NCBI GenBank assembly: GCA_002406015.1
Contig: DHMX01000022.1
Coordinates: 124,001-188,000, forward strand
DNA from: Lachnospiraceae bacterium UBA4631
GTDB lineage: Bacteria > Bacillota > Clostridia > Lachnospirales > Lachnospiraceae
DNA length: 64,000 nt
Reading direction: 5' to 3'
In this document: positions 63,965-64,000 of the stretch, in pieces
Position numbering within the stretch: the first letter of the stretch is position 1
Layout of the letters: the number at the start of each line of letters is the position of its first letter
The notes under the pieces: generated by a model
What the model was told of the DNA's origin: nothing
The model's database searches: none
The model's input: the letters and a program-made list of their open reading frames with translations, nothing else
Made by a program: the position numbers and the translations under genes

Positions 63965-64000
63965 ATGGCTAAGGATACGATTATTACAATTGGAAGACAG
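63965..64000 (+). CDS. Start of a probable cytidylate kinase-like protein (cut by window end)
   Basis: Only twelve codons are visible: MAKDTIITIGRQ, with GGAAGGGGC upstream. The sequence IITIGRQ is the usual start of the P-loop cytidylate kinase-like proteins of Clostridia, where it continues into GSGG. Twelve residues are too few for certainty. Confidence 0.45.
   Translation, partial: MAKDTIITIGRQ

Noticed and set aside
1..64000. Signs of prophage, transposase, toxin-antitoxin or defence genes
   Set aside because: None of the frames shows integrase, transposase, phage, restriction or similar motifs; gene order is ordinary chromosomal.

Overview
The window looks like a chromosomal segment of a spore-forming, low-to-mid GC member of the Clostridia, most likely a Lachnospiraceae gut bacterium. 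The evidence is gene content rather than a marker gene: a YqfC/YqfD, GerW and BofC-like sporulation set; a YloU/YloV pair divergent from rpmB; miaB-dtd-mutS-mutL-miaA; mreCD-PBP2-minCDE-rodA; yggS-sepF-divIVA-lspA-rluD; DUF4317 and DUF4321 proteins; and a giant 2-hydroxyacyl-CoA dehydratase activase fusion. Coding density is high. No intergenic gap exceeds 300 bases, and I see no tRNA, rRNA, CRISPR array, insertion sequence or prophage. Nearly all genes lie on the + strand; only the DUF4317 gene, the activase fusion and rpmB are on the - strand.

Layout. (1) 1-5.9 kb: a PAS/GGDEF diguanylate cyclase with a TetR regulator, a convergent DUF4317 gene, and a two-gene ABC transporter. (2) 5.9-11 kb: a surface-protein island with a GH25 lysozyme carrying cell-wall-binding repeats, then two tandemly duplicated repeat-only secreted proteins, each with its own promoter and terminator. 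(3) 11-15.4 kb: the 1444-residue activase/dehydratase fusion on the - strand. (4) 15.5-20.6 kb: a LysM protein, a rhomboid-like pseudoprotease with a zinc ribbon, two unrecognised proteins, DUF2953, GerW and a 45-residue membrane protein. (5) 20.6-29.9 kb: rpmB, an Asp23 protein, a FakA-like kinase, yqfC, yqfD, phoH, ybeY, a DUF3048 lipoprotein, cdd, a flippase and a BofC-like protein. (6) 29.9-38.8 kb: two FAD oxidoreductases, proline synthesis with an unusual 5-formyl-THF cyclo-ligase/ProA fusion, a MoxR/VWA pair and a patatin. (7) 39-48.4 kb: tRNA modification and mismatch repair. (8) 48.4-58 kb: radC, mreCD (without mreB), a large PBP2, minCDE, rodA, mgsA and a DacA-type lipoprotein. (9) 58-64 kb: a P-loop protein, an HlyD-like protein, yggS, sepF, divIVA, lspA, rluD, and the first codons of a probable cytidylate kinase-like gene.

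The genes group by theme. Wall growth and division form one long stretch (mreC to divIVA). Envelope lysis and binding proteins form another. Sporulation genes are scattered among housekeeping genes. The most interesting regulatory structure is an 11-bp perfect terminator hairpin whose 3' arm is also the ribosome binding site of yqfC. Two further hairpins involve start regions: one before the BofC-like gene and one before radC. Other points of interest are the cyclo-ligase/ProA fusion, the recent tandem duplication with its flanking signals, an intragenic 63-bp repeat in mutL, and a large insertion in PBP2. I did not find a clearly new defence or mobile system.
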